Origin: Streptomyces sp. RPT161
Lineage (GTDB): Bacteria > Actinomycetota > Actinomycetes > Streptomycetales > Streptomycetaceae
Length of the DNA stretch: 64,000 nt
Assembly (NCBI RefSeq): GCF_027533845.1
Contig: NZ_JAPZVN010000008.1
Coordinates: 124,001 to 188,000, forward strand
Direction: 5' to 3'
The notes beneath the pieces are model-generated. The model was not told where the DNA came from. It made no database searches and worked only from the letters and a program-made list of their open reading frames with translations. Positions 63,537-64,000 of this stretch are shown here, in pieces. The translations under genes were made by a program, and so were the position numbers. The number at the start of each line of letters is the position of its first letter. Within the stretch, counting starts at the first letter, position 1.

Positions 63537-64000
63537 TCAGTCGTGCCAGGCGCCCAGCTCGTCCAGCAGCCCCTGGAGCGGCTCGAACAGACCGGCGGGC
63601 GCGGCCACCGTCAGCTCGGTGGACGCCGGCTGGCCCGGCCTGCCCCCGGTGAGCGCTCCGGCCTCCCGGGCGAACAGCTCACCCGCCGCGTAGTCCCAGG
63701 CGTTCAGCCCCCGCTCGTAGTAGCCGTCCAGCCGACCGCAGCCAAGGTCGCACAGGTCGATCGCCGCCGAGCCACCGCGGCGGATGTCCCGGACCCGGGG
63801 CAGCAGTGCGCGCACCACCTCGGCCTGGGCGGCCCGCCGCTCGGTGAGGTAGCCGAAGCCGGTGCCGATCAGCGCCTGCTCGAACGCGGGGGCGGTACGG
63901 CAGCGCACCGCCGCACCGTTGACGTGCGCGCCGCCGCCCAGCACCGCGTGGTACGTCTCCCGGCGCATCGGCGCCACCACCACGCCGACGACGGTCCGCC
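63537..64000 (-). CDS. Inositol monophosphatase family protein, C-terminal fragment
   Basis: The last 154 codons of an IMPase-fold phosphatase; the 5' part lies beyond the right edge. Visible are the strand TVVGVVVAPMRRETYHAVLG, GTGFGYLTERR, RRGGSAAIDLCDLGCGRLDGYYE and the metal-ligand region NAWDYAAGELFAREAG (WDYAAG, the C-terminal family motif). Members hydrolyse inositol-1-phosphate, histidinol phosphate, PAP or fructose-1,6-bisphosphate; the fragment cannot tell which. It ends at 63537 behind a bidirectional terminator. Confidence 0.88.
   Translation of the reverse strand, partial: RTVVGVVVAPMRRETYHAVLGGGAHVNGAAVRCRTAPAFEQALIGTGFGYLTERRAAQAEVVRALLPRVRDIRRGGSAAIDLCDLGCGRLDGYYERGLNAWDYAAGELFAREAGALTGGRPGQPASTELTVAAPAGLFEPLQGLLDELGAWHD

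Overview
The window is high-GC DNA from a Streptomyces or close relative. Strong G/C third-position bias, many GTG/TTG starts with AAGGAG-type sites, 1-4 bp stop/start overlaps, and the set xylFGH-rok7B7-ngcEFG, egtABCD, cutRS, DUF3093, DUF3710 and DUF4193 all point there. From memory, the two ends match the Streptomyces coelicolor order around dxs/xyl/rok7B7/ngc/aconitase (left) and around dut/cutRS/inositol phosphatase (right). No tRNA, rRNA, CRISPR array or insertion sequence was seen. Almost all genes lie on the minus strand.

Left part (1-13.4 kb): the 5' end of dxs, a xylose-type ABC transporter (xylF, xylG, xylH), the ROK regulator Rok7B7, and the GlcNAc/chitobiose-type ABC transporter ngcEFG. 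These are followed by aconitase and, divergently, a fusion of an XRE helix-turn-helix with a MurA-like enolpyruvyltransferase. Candidate control sites are a 7-bp inverted repeat before xylF, a DasR-like site before ngcE, an iron-box-like site before aconitase, and two copies of ATCTC-N6-GAGAT in the aconitase/MurA-like interval.

Accessory part (13.4-22.8 kb): an aryl-CoA catabolic cluster (acyl-CoA dehydrogenase, aryl-CoA ligase, PaaX regulator, FAD-monooxygenase/old-yellow-enzyme fusion, enoyl-CoA hydratase) that best fits anthranilate degradation via 2-aminobenzoyl-CoA. The fusion enzyme carries an in-frame insert of short DNA repeats. A frameshifted, truncated permease separates this cluster from arginine deiminase pathway genes (arcB, arcA).

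Middle (24-38 kb): a codirectional minus-strand array encodes the Pnkp/Hen1 RNA repair pair, homocysteine methyltransferase, an F420-type oxidoreductase and the ergothioneine genes egtD, C, B and A. After it come small conserved genes, a MazG-like pyrophosphohydrolase, a lone ATPase, a DUF1697 protein and a GH25 lysozyme.

Right part (38.8-57 kb) is a potassium hub. It holds two KimA-type K+ importers that would normally be named amino acid permeases, two tandem TrkA/RCK proteins, the KdpD/KdpE sensor-regulator pair, and kdpFABC preceded by an unannotated 27-residue membrane peptide. The remainder carries DUF3710, dUTPase, a thioesterase, DUF3093 and DUF4193 proteins, the CutR/CutS two-component system, a 57-residue protein and an inositol-monophosphatase family gene cut by the right edge. 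Many transcription units end in perfect 14-21 bp inverted repeats without a long T tract, the usual Streptomyces style.
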